Source of the DNA: Prostheceraeus crozeri
Lineage: Eukaryota; Platyhelminthes; Polycladida; Euryleptidae
Assembly (NCBI GenBank): GCA_907163375.1
Contig: CAJQUW010011521.1
Coordinates: 124,001 to 188,000, forward strand
Direction: 5' to 3'
DNA length: 64,000 bases
Part shown: piece by piece, positions 41,886-55,284 of the stretch
How the letters are laid out: every line of letters begins with the position of its first letter
How positions within the stretch are numbered: position 1 is the stretch's first letter
The notes under the pieces: generated by a model
The model's input: only the letters and a program-made list of their open reading frames with translations
What the model was told of the DNA's origin: nothing
Databases searched by the model: none
Program-made: the position numbers and the translations under genes

Positions 41886-44804
41886 TCACAAATAGTAGTA
41901 GTCAGCCATCCAAACAGGTGGGCGCCTGTCACGCGTGTCTTCTTCTGGCTCTTGACTGCAATTTTCCTCTTCCTCATTCGTGACGCTTCCATCGGACCTG
42001 TCGCACACAATGTCCTCGTCTGTGACATCTTCTGGTTCCGCAGCATGGAACACCGGCCTGAGGATCGAATGATGAGTGAGAGTTGTAGGCCTACTCGGAG
42101 GAGAGTGCACGCGTCTGACGTCGGCTATGTGCCTGGGCACACCATCAACATCAACAGACCAAGCAGAGTTCACAGCAGTCACAACACCTTCACTCCACTG
42201 ACTATCACAACGATTTTGCCTCGGTTTCACAAACACTAGCTCTCCGACATTAAACTTAGCTTTCAGCTCGTCTCTACTCACAACAGCGGACGTCTCGGGA
42301 ATGCGCCATCTGTACTTCATTAACTTTGTAGCAGGGATAGAGTGGGGATTGCCACCCACCTTTGGTAAGCAATTATACCAGAAAGTGGCCTTCTCAGGTG
42401 AAATGTTGCTTCGCGCAGCCACTGTCTTAATGGTTCTGTGCAGGCGCTCAACAATGCCATTGCCACTTGGACGGTAGGCACAGCGAAACACCTGTCAGAC
42501 TTTCCACTCCCCACACAGGTCAGCCACAACAGTCGACCGAAAGCTAGCGGCATTGTCTAACAGCAGCTCTGCGGGTGGCCCCCTCTCACGATAGATCTCC
42601 TCTAAGAGACGCGCTATTGTCCTTGCGTCCTCTGCTTGTATCCTTCGGCAGATAGCAAACCTGGACGGGCCACAGTCAATTAGGGTAAAGTAAAGAGCGT
42701 TTTTATAGTGCATTGTGTCACACGCCAATCTCCACCAGTTTCGAACAACACCTAGATTCCCACCTTCCCATTGAACCGGAGCCGGGTCAATCGAAGAGCA
42801 CTTCGCACAATTTCTGATGACTTCAGCCACTGCCTCTTTGGTCGTCTGTACACCTGCCTTTTTGACCAGATACATCGTGCGATCCAAGCCGAAGTGGTGA
42901 AGTCTATGCAAATTCTCAATCAAGTCAGACGGCTCTTCCGCAACTGCAGCCACACACGAAGCCTCTTGTCGAACGCTGTCTAGCCATTGTCGCTTGACTC
43001 TGGTCAGGCTGTCAGCCTTGTTTTCATGGGATGGCACAAGCATGCAGTCGATTTCTAGGTTGAACTCACTGCACAACTCTTTCAACATTGACAGTCTCCT
43101 GTCGACTAGCATCTCGGCCATTCCATGACTCTTTGACTTAAACTCCCCTGTGAGTGCTGATGATATCCAGCTTTTCACGGTGGCGGAATCGGTTACGATG
43201 GTGAATGCTTCCACTTTCCACTTGATGGCGAGATTCACACCGCGTATAACCGCGTCTAGCTCGGCCACATTAATATGCATCTTGTCTGTCTTTTTTCTGA
43301 GCCAGCTATTGTCCTCAATTACATTACCATCAACTTCCAGGACAAATCCTATTCCGATGCTGCTGGCATCGCACCAGACTTTGACAACGGCACCGAAATC
43401 GATTTTAGCGTCCCAAACTCCTTGAACGGGATCATCGCCTTCATTCAGCCTTCTTAATACCTCAGTCAACATTTCCTCTGCTGTTTTCCCTATATAGTCG
43501 TCCCACGCCATTCCTTCACTGTGTCTTTTGATGAAGCCACAAGCCACACGCAGCCAGCCCCCCACAGGATAATGACCGATCAACTGACCGCATATGGAAA
43601 ACAGCTGTCTACGCGTGACCAATGATTCTGGATCTACATGGGGCACTTCGTTGCCCCTGGCCCACTTTATGAGTGCTCCATCTTCGCACCTTGTCTGCAG
43701 ACCTAGTACCCTAGTGTTGGACAATTTCTCAGGAGGTTTTGTCTCGAGCCCGTATTTTTTCAGGTGCCTTATCACTTGATGAGCTGGGACGATGTCTTCG
43801 TTCACCATTATGTCGTCGATATAATGGTCTGTTCCTTTTTCAATAACCTCATCAAGTGACAGGATCCGCTTCAATATAACAGACATGATTCTGGGAGCAC
43901 AATTGAGACCAAATCCTAGCCTAGTCAAGTGATAATAGGAATTCTTGTACAATACTGTCTGAAATGACCAGAGCGAGGGATCAACATGGAGTTGAAGATA
44001 CGCTTTCTTCAAGTTCACCATCATTATGTTGGTTCCCTGCGCTCGCCATTTACGCAGTGCTTGGTCGCAAACGGCTGAATCTCCTGTGTGAGAGGATACG
44101 TAAGCATTTAGTTCCCTAAAGTCTAGAACAGGTCTTGTCTTGTTCTTATTAGCCTGTCTAACTGCCATCAAAGGAATGAGGTTGACAGGATGCTGCTCAT
44201 CGTGCATGCTAATTGGCTGCAAAATTCCCTCTCTGATCCAACACTGCATTTCAGAGTCAAAATCGCCCTTCAAATCGCTAGGAATTTTGTAGCAACTGAC
44301 CTTATTTTCTAGAACCGGCGTGTCTGTCTATTTCCAGCTCACTACCCATTTTTTGCCATCAAACTTCGCAGAGAAATCAACATCCTCAACAATCATCGTC
44401 TCTTCTTCTGCGAAATTGGAGCTGACATTATCTATCTGAGCCACTAACCCTGCGCATACATGAAGACCTGCATTCGTGGACGAGTAAGGACCAAGCCCAA
44501 ACCTCACGCTCAAATCTGGGTAAATGCATACACCTCCTAGTCTCTGAACTACGTCTAATCCCAACAGTATGTCAAAGCCCGAGAGCATCTTCTCAAGGAC
44601 CAAGCACTCAACAGCTATTGACATCTCATCAATGCGTATTATCAGTTCGCTCGTGCCAGTCACTCGTACACGCGCACCGTCAACAGATATCAAACATCTT
44701 CGATCGGTACACCTACGGAAACCTACAGCCGAATCAGCGCTCACTACAGTCATCGTGCAGCCTGAGTCAACTAAAGCCTGCAGTCTTCTCTCTTCAACTC
44801 TCAC
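41886..44804 (-). pseudogene. LTR retrotransposon pol: protease, RT, RNase H, integrase, with two in-frame stops
   Basis: One continuous frame is broken by TAG at 44328-44330 (between protease and RT) and TGA at 42495-42497 (inside integrase). Protease: LVDSGCTMTVVS (44328-44804). RT: YIDDIMV active site with LGFGLNCAPRIM before it. RNase H: KVWCDASSIGIGFVLEV, then NVAELDAVIRG and VTDSATVKSW. Integrase: HHCC-like zinc region (LHHFGLD...CAKC), a catalytic D in TLIDCGPSRFA, a second in LLLDNAASF, and E in SGNGIVERLHRT after the stop. PR-RT-RH-IN order fits Ty3/Gypsy. If the first stop is read through it could be natural, but the second cuts the DDE triad, so I call it defective. Confidence 0.88.
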
Positions 44805-44830
44805 CTCAATGGAAGGAAGCGCCTTCGCGT

Positions 44831-45571
44831 TTACTGGGAAGCCAGTGGCGCAGACGATTTCCCCGAGCCGTTTCCCGCCGGTTGATTTGAGCAGTCACGC
44901 GCAAAGTGTCCTGCTTCACTGCACCGCCAACAGGTCCAAGTTTCCACTTTTGAGAGGCAGAACTTCGCCAAATGGGCTCCATCGCATATGTGGCACCGAC
45001 GCGGCTGGAAAGATGCCGTCGCCTTTGTAGGCGCTGTTGGCCTGCGGTTCGCCCGGCCGACCGCGGCATAGCTGGGAGTCTCCGCCCACTGACGTTGGGA
45101 CAGCAGGATCCGTGCCTGTTCACACAAGGCAGAAATTTTGCAGCTGGATGAATCTACTGCGGCCCTTAGCTGCATGGAGATGTCAGTCGGCAACCCGACA
45201 ATGAAGGCGCCACGGATGACCTCCTCGTCACTGATATGTGCCAGCTTTGCCAATCGCCTTAGGTCGGTGAGGAATACATCTGCCGGTTCTCCTGGTAGCC
45301 ATCTTCGGTTCCGAAGCCTGTCATAGGCCTCGAACCTGTCCACTTCGAAAGCTGTTCTTAGCGCCTGCTCGATCTTGGACGGGTTTTCTTTATCGGTATC
45401 TGCCATTTGATCGTACACGGCAAATGCGTCGCCTTCAAGGTAGAGCGGGAAGAAACACTCAAGTTTCTTAATCTCCTTCAGTTTGGCGACTAGCTTGGCC
45501 TTCTTTATCCATGCCGACACATCGCCGCTCCCGTTGAAGCTCCGCACCATTTGTCGCGTCTCGTCTGTCAT
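44831..45571 (-). CDS. LTR retrotransposon Gag
   Basis: The start at 45571 (MTDETRQMVRSF) is chosen because the longer ORF runs into the LTR. The capsid-like region contains FFPLYLEGDAFAVYDQM and LPGEPADVFLTDLRRLAKLA. Zinc knuckles follow: a degenerate CHICDGAHLAKFC and a good CWRCSEAGHFARDC. The frame differs from pol and the two ORFs lie 26 bp apart, so pol expression may use frameshifting or reinitiation. Confidence 0.88.
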   Translation of the reverse strand: MTDETRQMVRSFNGSGDVSAWIKKAKLVAKLKEIKKLECFFPLYLEGDAFAVYDQMADTDKENPSKIEQALRTAFEVDRFEAYDRLRNRRWLPGEPADVFLTDLRRLAKLAHISDEEVIRGAFIVGLPTDISMQLRAAVDSSSCKISALCEQARILLSQRQWAETPSYAAVGRANRRPTAPTKATASFQPRRCHICDGAHLAKFCLSKVETWTCWRCSEAGHFARDCSNQPAGNGSGKSSAPLASQ

Positions 45572-45587
45572 CTTTGCCGTGATAGCT

Positions 45588-45744
45588 TGTAGAGAAAATG
45601 AGAAAACACCGTGGCTTCGACAACGTTTATTCAGTTGGTCTGACACACAATAGGGAGAAGCGGAACTCCCCCTATTCATCCCTGTCGCAACGAGGGACCA
45701 TGCGGGCAGACATGAAGTAGCAGAAAGCATCTCTTAACAGTACA
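45588..45744 (-). repeat. 5' LTR
   Basis: 157 bp, nearly identical to the 3' LTR, followed by CGTTA. Confidence 0.93.
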
Positions 45745-45908
45745 CGTTAAAATATGTATACTGCATCAATAAATGAATCCACTACTGTCATTCATCATAA
45801 TATTTTAAAACACCTAAAAACAAGACATGAATATGTGAAATTAGAGTTGAATTTTCTAATGGCCCAAAAAATTGCCCTCTTTATTTGAGATAAAAAACAA
45901 TATCATAG

Positions 45909-47256
45909 TTATCCTGACATGATTTTTTTCAATTTTCTCTTCTTCCTCAACATCTCCTGAACAGATCTGTTTTTCTCATTTGTTAATTTACAATGATGAT
46001 GCAATCTGAGACCTAAAAAAACAGTTGAAACTTTATGGAATGCATCATGATGTTTATGATCTTCTGGAAGCAAACCATTGATCTTATCGGCAATCTTCAA
46101 CTTCAAATTTTTCATCACATTTAGTCCTAGACAAACATTCGGTACATTATTACGAAAAACAATTTCCCATTCTTTCAATATACATAAGAAACTTTCGCTA
46201 GGACATAGAAGTCCTCGGTTTGCGTTCTTGTACTGTTTGTGCTTCACATATACGGATTCACAGTTACTTGTATCAGTTAGTACATCTTTACAAGTCCGAC
46301 ACAAATCAACTTTATGAAGTAAATATCCACCGATGTAGTATAAAACTTCCGTCTGAATGGTATCCAAAGTCGTGGTTGTGTCCTGAAGTACGGAGTTGAT
46401 CACGGCGTCGATTGTATCTTCCTCGATGGCGTAGTTTTCAGGAGGCTTATTCGGAAGCTGATTCCGATCTGGCGTCATGGCATGTAGTAGCGATTGCCTC
46501 TGAGTTGCCAGATCCAGGAGAAGAGTGTCGTCGTCCTCACTACAATTAGAGTTCGAACTTAACGGCCTCAGGAGCTGAGAAATCGCACACGCTTTCACAG
46601 CAGACACGAATTGAGTGCTCTCTGGAGTCTCATTTGGGCCATTATGACAGCGAATGACAGCAAAGAGGTTCTCGACATGATCTTGAGTGTATCTTCGAGT
46701 TCCCACATACTGCATTTCCGTGGTAAGAAAAAGATGGTCCACAATGCGAATTAGGCTCGATATTGAGATCAGCCATATAGTAACAATTATGGCATTGAAA
46801 TTTTGACGATGCCCTTTCTCGATAAATTCCAGCTTGATATCCACTTCATAGCTTCTTCCAGAAACCGCTTCTTCGAGGGCCAATCAGTCCTGGTGATAGG
46901 TGACATTGATCCTCTTTCAAACGCTGAAGAGTTCAAGATGTCAAACAGTTCATTTATCTTCTCGCAGAACTCGGCGAATGAAGCGCTGCTGATGACATCC
47001 TTTCAAAATGTACGTAAGTTCTGATTGCCTTCCCCGTCGTTCGACTCAAAGTCTCAGCTGTGATGTCAACACGCATATTTTTACCCATAGGTAAATTGAC
47101 GTGGACAGATTTCAGTCTGGGAGCAAGACGTAGTTGGGCTTTGGCGTCACTAGATCTCTCAAGGTCATGTAGTTTCAAGACATGACCCCACTCCACCATT
47201 CTATTCTCATAGAGGATTGTGTAGTGCCGAAATAATACATTGCGAGTGTTCTTCAT
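45909..47256 (-). pseudogene. P-element/THAP9-type transposase relic
   Basis: The C-terminal ORF (45909-46883) contains RRYTQDHVENLFAVIRCH and LYYIGGYLLHKV, characteristic of P-element transposases. An upstream ORF (46954-47256) in another frame contains VEWGHVLKLHDLER and VDITAETLSRTTGKAI, also typical. Between them the protein continues through a further frame (text like EFCEKINELFDILNSSAF), so at least one shift has occurred. The THAP DNA-binding domain and N-terminal half are missing; the right edge meets the piggyBac relic. Confidence 0.8.
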
Positions 47257-47335
47257 TGCGAATCCTGCACCCTTGACTCAGACTTCTCCGCTGTTTCCGA
47301 ATCATGTGCCCTTCAGCTCAGCCTCTCCACTACCT

Positions 47336-48282
47336 ATGAATGATTTGCCATTGACTCTAGCCGCTCCTCTTGACTGGGAACTCATCGATACTGACTCTGA
47401 CTTGACCTTGCCGAAATTTACTTTCCTTGGTGTTCCTGGACTTGCATCTGATGGTGAGGAGGAGATGCTGTCTGTCAATGACGACAGAGACCTGATTCAG
47501 AAATCGTTGAAATTGTTCTTAACTGAACAGTTGTTCAATGATTTAGTTGAATTTACAAACATTCGTGCAGATCAATATTTGAGAGAAGAAGAGGAGCATT
47601 TGAAACCGCATTCTCGATTCAGAAAGTGGAAAGAGACAGATGTCACCGAAATGAAGAGATTTATTGGTATGATTTTTCTGATGGGTGTCATCAAGAAGCC
47701 TTCACTTAGTGAATACTGGAGCACTGACCCCTTCATTTCCACTCCATTTTTTCAAAGTGACTTTTCCATTAATCGCGATCGATTCCTTCTGCTGCACCAT
47801 TTCATTCGTTTTGCCGATTATCGCGATCTAGGTGATCAGCATGATCTCCTCCGAAAAATTCGACCGTTTGCAAGGCGAATACGTAGTATCATCAGCTCTG
47901 TGTACCGACCAAAGTCGAATTTAACTGTTGATGAGTCTTTGTTACTCTTCAAAGGTCGATTGGTATTCAAACAGCAGCGAAGAGAAGTCGATTTGGCATA
48001 AAGATATACATGCTCTGTGAAAGTGACACTGGTTACATGCTCAACTTTGACTTCCATTCCATGAAAACTGAGCATGATCGTTTTGCTCAATACGCAACAG
48101 CTCTCAGCCTCTCCGAACGGATGGTGATGCATTTGTCGGAAGAATACCTTGACCTCGGGTATCGCATTTTCGCTGATAATTGGTTTGCAAGCGTGCGGCT
48201 GTGTAGCAATGTAAAATGCCTATTAAATGTGTCATCTATCAATGTCGACCATAGAAAAGAAATTTGCCTCTTAAATAGGTAA
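47336..48282 (+). pseudogene. piggyBac-type transposase relic
   Basis: The first ORF (ATG near 47336; open to 48001) has KETDVTEMKRFIGMIFLMGV and LTVDESLLLFKGRLVFKQ, standard piggyBac blocks. It then shifts frame near 48000 and continues with DTGYMLNFDFH and YRIFADNWFAS to 48282, where similarity ends before the C-terminal cysteine domain. Different from the transposase at 35971-38418. Confidence 0.8.
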
Positions 48283-51200
48283 AGCAGGCTAAGTCCGTTA
48301 TACATGTAAGAAACGTTCACGTTTAGAAGAATTTACAAAATGTCTCATGAAATGAAGGTCACCTAGTTAAAGATACGCTGACATGGAATGATACATTTAC
48401 ACCATGCGATCGTTTAATACTTTAACCACACCGTCCAATCAAACTTTTTTTGAAGAGTGAATCTTCAAGCAAAGCAACAATGAAAGAAGAATTAGATGAT
48501 ATTGAGTAAAAGGTATTAAAAGTATTTTAAAGGTGAAAGATGTCAACCTGCAAATGAGCAATCAATTACAACTTGACTGACAATATTTACACATTCCCGA
48601 CAGACTTCGGCAAGACAGATGAGCGATATCTCTGGCAAAGAAATCACCTCTGCAGCGGCATCCATAATTAAATCTGTAACTTCATCAGCAGCCAGTACAT
48701 CGAATGTGGGTGATCCAGTCGCATTTTCCAGTCCAAAAGAAGGCGAAACTTCCTCTTTACAAAACACCTCCCAAAGGAATCAGGTAAGCACTAAGTTTAT
48801 GCTTTTCCGTGCTTGAATTTTGATAATAATGAAAATGTACTGGAGCATTCTCGAAAGTAAATCAACATTCAATATTCAAACAAGTAGTGTTAAATATCTT
48901 TGGATTTATAAGTTTCGATTCACTGGGAATTAACACCCCAAATTACCCTTATACAATCAGGGGCGTCGACGAGCGACATTTTTCTAGGGGGAGCAAAATT
49001 CCCTCTGCTTTGTCAACTCATCTGTTAATTCTGTCACCAGTCGCCATATCAATTCTTACAAATACCTTTAATATTTCCTAATGTACTCAAATGATGTCTT
49101 TACAATAGGATTGGTCCATGCATTTCACTGATTTCTCATTGCCGCTCATAGCAGGACAATGATCAGATTCTCTGCAATGTTTGTTAATTAATTAAGTTTG
49201 CGAATGGACGCTTCGCGGAAGAGGAGCAAAATTATTGCTCTCTACTGGATCAACTTGTATTTCAGCTGACGTCGGCATCAATCAAATGTCAGCAGCATAG
49301 TAGGGATACTTAGGTAGAGTGTCGACTCAAAAAAGTATCATGTATACAGTGAAAATTTTTATATGAAAAGATTCAGTTTTTTGCGGAGATTACGTTCCCG
49401 TGGTCCAAAAAATTATTTTGAGCAGTTTTAAGAATGTCAACATTTTGCCAATTTATATGCCACCGAGATGACGACCCTATATAGGTAGGTCGCGATATCA
49501 TTCGTGCTTTCTTGGCTGAAATTTCAATTTCTTAATTCAATTTTCATCGGCATGATTTTATGATTCATATATGTTTCATTTCTTGAATCTGAATAGTGAT
49601 GTGGACCCATTTACATCTTTCAAAGTTAATTGAAATCAATTTATATGTGATTTTGCTCTGCCAGTCGCAGGTTGCCTGTGATATGATCACGCTTAAGAAA
49701 ATACTCTTGAGGTTGAGCATGAAAGTAATGGGAATTCGAATTGCTAATTTAACAAACATTACCTCTCCAAGGCTGTCATGACACTGAGGATTCCTTCTGC
49801 ATTGCAATCATGATCATTCAATTCCGTGGTAATTTCTTCAGAGATGCAAAAAATTGCATATCTCACACTTGGTAACAATTACCAATCTATGTCCCCCTTG
49901 TGTTCATTTAATAAAATCGGAAGTGTATACACATTGGGGATTTAATAAATGCGGAGTAACCACTCTACCTAATATACCTACTCTATGGTCAGCAGTCTGT
50001 CGAATTGTTGCTAGCCATAGAAAGCTGTGACCTCGACACAGGGAAGAGAAAATGCGGTAGAAAAAGGATGACAAAAAAGGAGAGGAGCGATTGCTGCTAT
50101 CAAATAAAGCCAGAGTCAAGCTTCCTCGAAGTTTCGATGCTTGCCTACAATCTATAGACAAAATAGAATCATGAAAGTTTCGAAAGGCGGCTCCAGAGTA
50201 ATAAAAATAAAGTTTTGGAGTACTACTGATAAAGTTACAATAGTAATTTAAATTTATGCGTAGTCACAAAGAATTAAAGAAAATAAACATAAAATACGGA
50301 AAGGATATAAAGTAATAAGGTGGTGTAAGTGCGATGAGCATGTTCTGGAGGAGTGCAACAATGACATAAATAAAAGATTCAACTCAATTAAGGAATCAGC
50401 CAGATGGAGTTGAAGAAGAGTGAGTACTGGAGCAGTTTTAAACGGGACATTGTAGGAGCGGCAGAGAAGGCAGTCGGAAGGACTTAGTGGAAGTGTGGAA
50501 TCAGGAGGCAGCAGTGGTGATGGACCAAGGAAGTGGAAGCGGCCGTGAAGGCAAATATCGGCTTGGAAGGTGGTAGGAGAAATAAGGAACAATATGAACA
50601 GGAGAAAGAGGACTTCCTAAATCCATTTGGTGAAATAACATTTTGGGGCAATTTTTGTCTGATCAACTTTGCAACTTCAACTTTGTTTTCTTTGAAAAAT
50701 TGCATATACAAATTAATTAAGTAATATTGCTGTTAATTTTTCATACTGAATTCGAAAACCAAGGTGGCGACCACGTGCACCAAATGAGTATTTGTACAAG
50801 ATACTTTATAGGCCTGTTGCTGGTGTTTTCTGACCGATAATTTTGTGGTCTCGGTCAGACGGACATTTTGGCCGTTTTACGAGATTTTGAAAATGATAAT
50901 TATTGTCTTATATAAAGAAATTTCACATGCATAACTACATTATGGTTCTTGACAATTCTGTGATGAAATCCGGATAAAAAAGTGTGGTTTCACCAATAAA
51001 TTGAAAATTTGAGAAAAATCAAAGTCTGGTCTTAATATTAGGTACATGACATTTTTTTAAATACACAATTACTCAATTGTGATGATCCATAGTTGATTTT
51101 TCCCTTTTGGTGCAACATCTAGACGCACACAAATGATGCATTTCGTCGTATAACGAAAATGAAAGCATCATTTCTTGTTGAGAAAATTTGGATCGGTCAG

Positions 51201-51679
51201 AAAGACAAAAAAATGGTAGGCTATCGGTCAGAAGACAATTTTTGGGGCACACAGGCTTACTGATTAAATATCTCAAATCAATGTAGATACAATCTTGAAT
51301 CATAATCTGGTTGAAAGTAGCCTACGATGCGCTTTCACATGGTGTGTATAACTCTATATATATATGCATAATTTGTCACAACGAAATTTCTTCACTAAGG
51401 CAAAGTAAGAGATTGTATGATTGAGACAGGATCTTTGGTGTACTCTTTGTGCCTTGAGCTAAAATTTTTCTAAAGAAAACTTTGCCAGATTGATTGGAAT
51501 TTATAACCGAAAAGTCCTCAAGGATCAAGATGAAAAAATTATGAAGATCGGTTCAGAACTAATGGGTTTTACAAACGACCACGTTTTTTTGACAAATGTT
51601 GCTATTTAAAATGGATTTACCCAAGATCGACTTGCGACAGAATACCGAGTAAAAAAATTCAGGTGAAAGCAGAGAGTAA
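48283..51679. other. Non-coding stretch, no supported gene
   Basis: A 65-codon Ser-rich plus ORF (48619-48816) could be an exon: it runs through a plausible AATCAG/GTAAGC donor at 48783. Nothing else supports it. The remainder shows no motif. Confidence 0.35.
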
Positions 51680-53380
51680 ATTATACGAGTCTATATAGAA
51701 CATGATGTGCGAAAGAAACTGGCGTACCGACTTGCGAAGGCAAAAGGACCATGAAGCGAAAGATGTGATTGGATCCAAGTGTATTCTGAATGAAATGGTG
51801 TGGTGGTTATTGAAGAAAATGATGAAGCCTTTGCGGACATGGCAAACGTATTTCGCGGGCTTGATGAATGCGTACGGGGTGTTGAAGATTGCTGAAAGCC
51901 TTCCGTTCGGAAACCGGGTGGTTGAAGAGAAATTAAAGAAGTAGAGGTTCAGTGTACCATTTGAATTAAGACAGGAAAAGCGGCAGGCAGTGACGAAATA
52001 ATTATAGTAGAGGATCTCAGCAGCAGGTCTAAAAGACATTAATGACTTGCTCGAATTTTAAATGTCTTTTGCGGAAAAGATGTGATTCCTGATGAATGGA
52101 GGCTGTCCCTAATCGTTCCTAGATATGGAATGGAAGGGAAGTGTGAAGTGTGCAAGATCCTGGAAAGTACAGAGAGGAATAAAACTAATAAGTCAAGTGC
52201 AGAAGATATTGGAAAGTATTTTATGCAGCAGGCTTCAGAGACGCCTTGGCCATAAATTTGGAATGGAACACAAGGATTCCGAGAAGGGAGATCAGCACAA
52301 CCGATGGCATGTTCGCAGTGAGACAGTTGATTGAGAAGACATTGGAAAGGGACCGCAACATAGCGATCGGGTTTGTAGATCTGGAGAAGGCATACGACAC
52401 GGTACCCAGACGCTTGGTGACGGCAACGCTGAGGTTGATGGAGACTGACGAAGATGATGTGCGGATGATCGAAGAAATGTACAAGAATTCGAACGCGGCA
52501 GTAGTGATCGGAACGAAGCGCATAGTGACGATTTTGAAGTGCATACGGACCTAAGACAGTGCTTTGAGCCCATTTCTATTCATAATGGTAATCGATGGAG
52601 CTAGTTAGCAGGAAATGCAGTGAAAAGGAAACCATAAGGAAATTATTGTACGTGAATGGGAGAAAGGGAGGGACTTTGGCTGTGGGTGTGGGAGAAGTGG
52701 AACTGAAGGAGGAAGATAAGCTTGCGTACGTTGGTGGAATGGTCTCTGAAGATGGTCGGGGTGATGCAGAAGTAAGAAGAAGGATACAAGCAGGAGCTCT
52801 GGAATGCAGGAAAATGCAGGAGTTCTGGCGGACTGAAAAATTGGTAAGAGGATGCGAGGAAAGGTTTTGGAAACATGTGTCTTGCCAGCATTGACATAGG
52901 GACTAGAAACGATGGCATTAATTGAGCAGTAACAAAATATGTTGCAAGTGTGTGAAAATAGCTGGATAAGCGCATCTGTGGTGTAAGGTTGGTGTAGAAA
53001 CGAAGAAGTGCGGAGCTGAGGGATTGAAGAAAACCGTGACACAGAAAGTGGTGGAAAAGAGACTGAGCTGGGCAAGGCATGTGGTGAGGTGTGGTGAGAC
53101 GAAATGGTTGTGAAACAAGTGTAAGAGATGGATGAGACAGTGACAAGAAGAAGAAGGGGAAGCCAAGGATTCGCTGGAAAGACTGTATCAAGAAAGACTT
53201 GGAAAGCACAGAGGAAGACTAGAGGACCTGGAACGAGAAGGATAATGACAGATTGAAATGCGGCGACAACTTGTTGAAGACGCGTCAAAGGGTGGTGTGA
53301 TGGAGAAGACATCTTTATGCATGACATCTCCCCTTACCTCCTTTCAGGGAAATTTGGGTTGCTGAAATAAAAATAAAATA
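51680..53380 (+). pseudogene. Non-LTR retrotransposon relic (reverse transcriptase, 3' part)
   Basis: Broken frames carry RT hallmarks: FVDLEKAYDTVPRRLV (RT domain A region) at 52370-52415, preceded by MFAVRQLIEKTLERD, and a C-terminal RRRRGKPRIRWKD-like stretch around 53145. It ends in an AAATAAAAATAAAATAA tail near 53365-53382. Many frameshifts; 5' truncated with no endonuclease seen. Confidence 0.75.
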
Positions 53381-53390
53381 ACTAGTCATA

Positions 53391-54542
53391 ACCCCCAAAG
53401 AAAACAGAGCGATCTCGTAAACGATCTTTTCGGTGAATTCAGCCTGTACGACGGTTGTGCATGCAGCAACTTAATAAGACAACGGATTATTGCTGCACCT
53501 AAATCAAATAATATACCTTCCGCAGCAGTGGGCGAAATGAGAGCGAATCTACTTTGAGCAGTGGCGGGCGCGATTCGATCTTCGCGCGATTCCGACTCGT
53601 GCGACTCAGTGCACAATTAATCAAAAATCGCGGATTCTGAATTTTGAGATTTTTTCAAATTCAGTGATAAGAAGTTTACAGTCAGCCTGGCTGACATATA
53701 GGTATTCTAATTTATAGATATGAAGCTTAATTAAGTTTGATAACTTGCATTAAAATTGAAGCTATCTGATACACAGCCTATCTAGACATGAAAACTATTT
53801 CTACTCGATTTTCCACCCTTTGCTGCAAGAATTATTTTCAAAATTGAAGTTTTTTCAAATGCAGTTTGCGGGCGTTCCAGGGATCGTACGAAGTCAGGAG
53901 AGATGCCATTGGAAGCGCATCGATCTCCTGTTTCTTTTGGTTATAAATTTTTGCCGCTTTGGGGTCGACATTGCTGCGAGTATTCCACCTATTAGTTCCA
54001 CATTGCTGAGGGTCCACCCATTAGTTACACTGACCATGAAGGCGTGGGACACCGAAGTGCCATCTGACTGACTTTGACTTAACTTTAATATAACTTTCGA
54101 CCGTAAAACAGGGGAGTTGCTTTTTACTTTTCTCGACAATTAACAAAATAAAGATATTTTGGCATGATGCCACTCTTCATTTATAAGCTAGTATCCGGGG
54201 AAATCAACCGCTTACAACTTAAAGGCTGCAAGAACTTCAAAATTCTCATTGCTTTGTTGGATTGACGAGCTGTTATTAACGTTCAACCTGCACAGCCTTT
54301 CGCCACTTTTTAACATAAATGAGTAAAAGATAGAAAACTGATTGAGTTATTCTTCAAGTTTCAGCAAGAAAAGTAATCGTACTTGGATTAAGTTAAATTC
54401 AACCTTCAAAATTTGATAAACCACACTGCTACAGTAGAAGAACCGCTGTAATGTTCGGCTTGATATCTCTTTTATGAAAAGCATATTATCGAAAGCGCAA
54501 TTAGCTTAATTCTCTTCGTAGCTTCGTTCTTCGCGTAGCTTT
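53391..54542. other. Non-coding stretch
   Basis: Nothing recognised. Confidence 0.5.
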
Positions 54543-55284
54543 TAGTCCGGGAGCTAGCGTGAAGTTGTGCAGGGAACGAGGTAGTACATAAAACTTTCAC
54601 ATAGCATAGTACACCTCTAACCTACTGCAAAACTTCGCGTCTGCCGGATCAGATCATTTGCTTTTCAGAAATAGAGAGGATAACACAATCCTATGTATTT
54701 CCAGTGGTAAAATTGTGACATTTAAGGTGTTGACTCCATTTTTTCGCATTTTTGCTCATAAAAGTTACACAAATTGGTATTTTGTTGAACTGGTTATTAT
54801 AGAAATCATCTACAGATCATCTTTCAAATGAGTTATCATTCAGTGACAGAGGATGAAGTAAAGTGTACAAACAGACACTTTTCGTTAAAGTATATCAACA
54901 ATTTTCCTGAAATTTCTATGTTAAAATTTGCAGTTACAACAACGAAAAGTGTCTATCTGTACACTTTTCTTCATCCTCTGTCACTGAATGATAACTCATT
55001 TGAAAGATGATCTGTAGATGATTTCTATAATAACCAGTTCAACAAAATACCAATTTGTGTAACTTTTATGAGCAAAAATTCGAAAAAATGGAGTCAACAC
55101 CTTAAATGTCACATTTTTACCACTGGAAATACATAGGATTGTGTTATCCTCTCTATTTCTGAAAAGCAAATGATCTGATCCGGCAGACGCAAAGTTTTGC
55201 AGTAGGTTAGAGGTGTACTATGCTATGTGAAAGTTTTATGTACTACCTCGTTCCCTGCACAACTTCACGCTAGCTCCCGGACTA
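54543..55284. mobile_element. Foldback MITE, family 1 copy 2
   Basis: TA-flanked; arms GTCCGGGAGCTAGCGTGAAG at 54545 and the complement ending at 55282 pair almost along the whole length, with a loop near 54900. It shares GCAGGGAACGAGG and the ACTTTCACA context with the copy at 36467, so they are related families. Confidence 0.85.

Larger units (their letters stand above)
41665..45749 (-). mobile_element. Ty3/Gypsy-like LTR retrotransposon, nearly complete
   Basis: 157-bp LTRs (TGTAGAG...AGTACA in plus-strand reading) at 41670-41826 and 45588-45744 differ at about two positions and are flanked by the 5-bp duplication CGTTA (41665-41669, 45745-45749). Coding order on the minus strand is gag, protease, RT, RNase H, integrase. 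A polypurine-like CACGGGGAAA directly precedes the 3' LTR (plus-strand 41827-41836). The leader between the 5' LTR and the gag ATG is only 16 nt, so a conventional tRNA primer site is cramped. High LTR identity means a fairly recent insertion. Confidence 0.93.

Noticed and set aside
41874-42239. 121-codon plus ORF
   Set aside because: Antisense of the integrase region of the LTR retrotransposon.
52605-53327. 240- and 188-codon minus ORFs
   Set aside because: Low-complexity Ser/Leu/Phe/His-rich antisense of the non-LTR RT relic on the plus strand.
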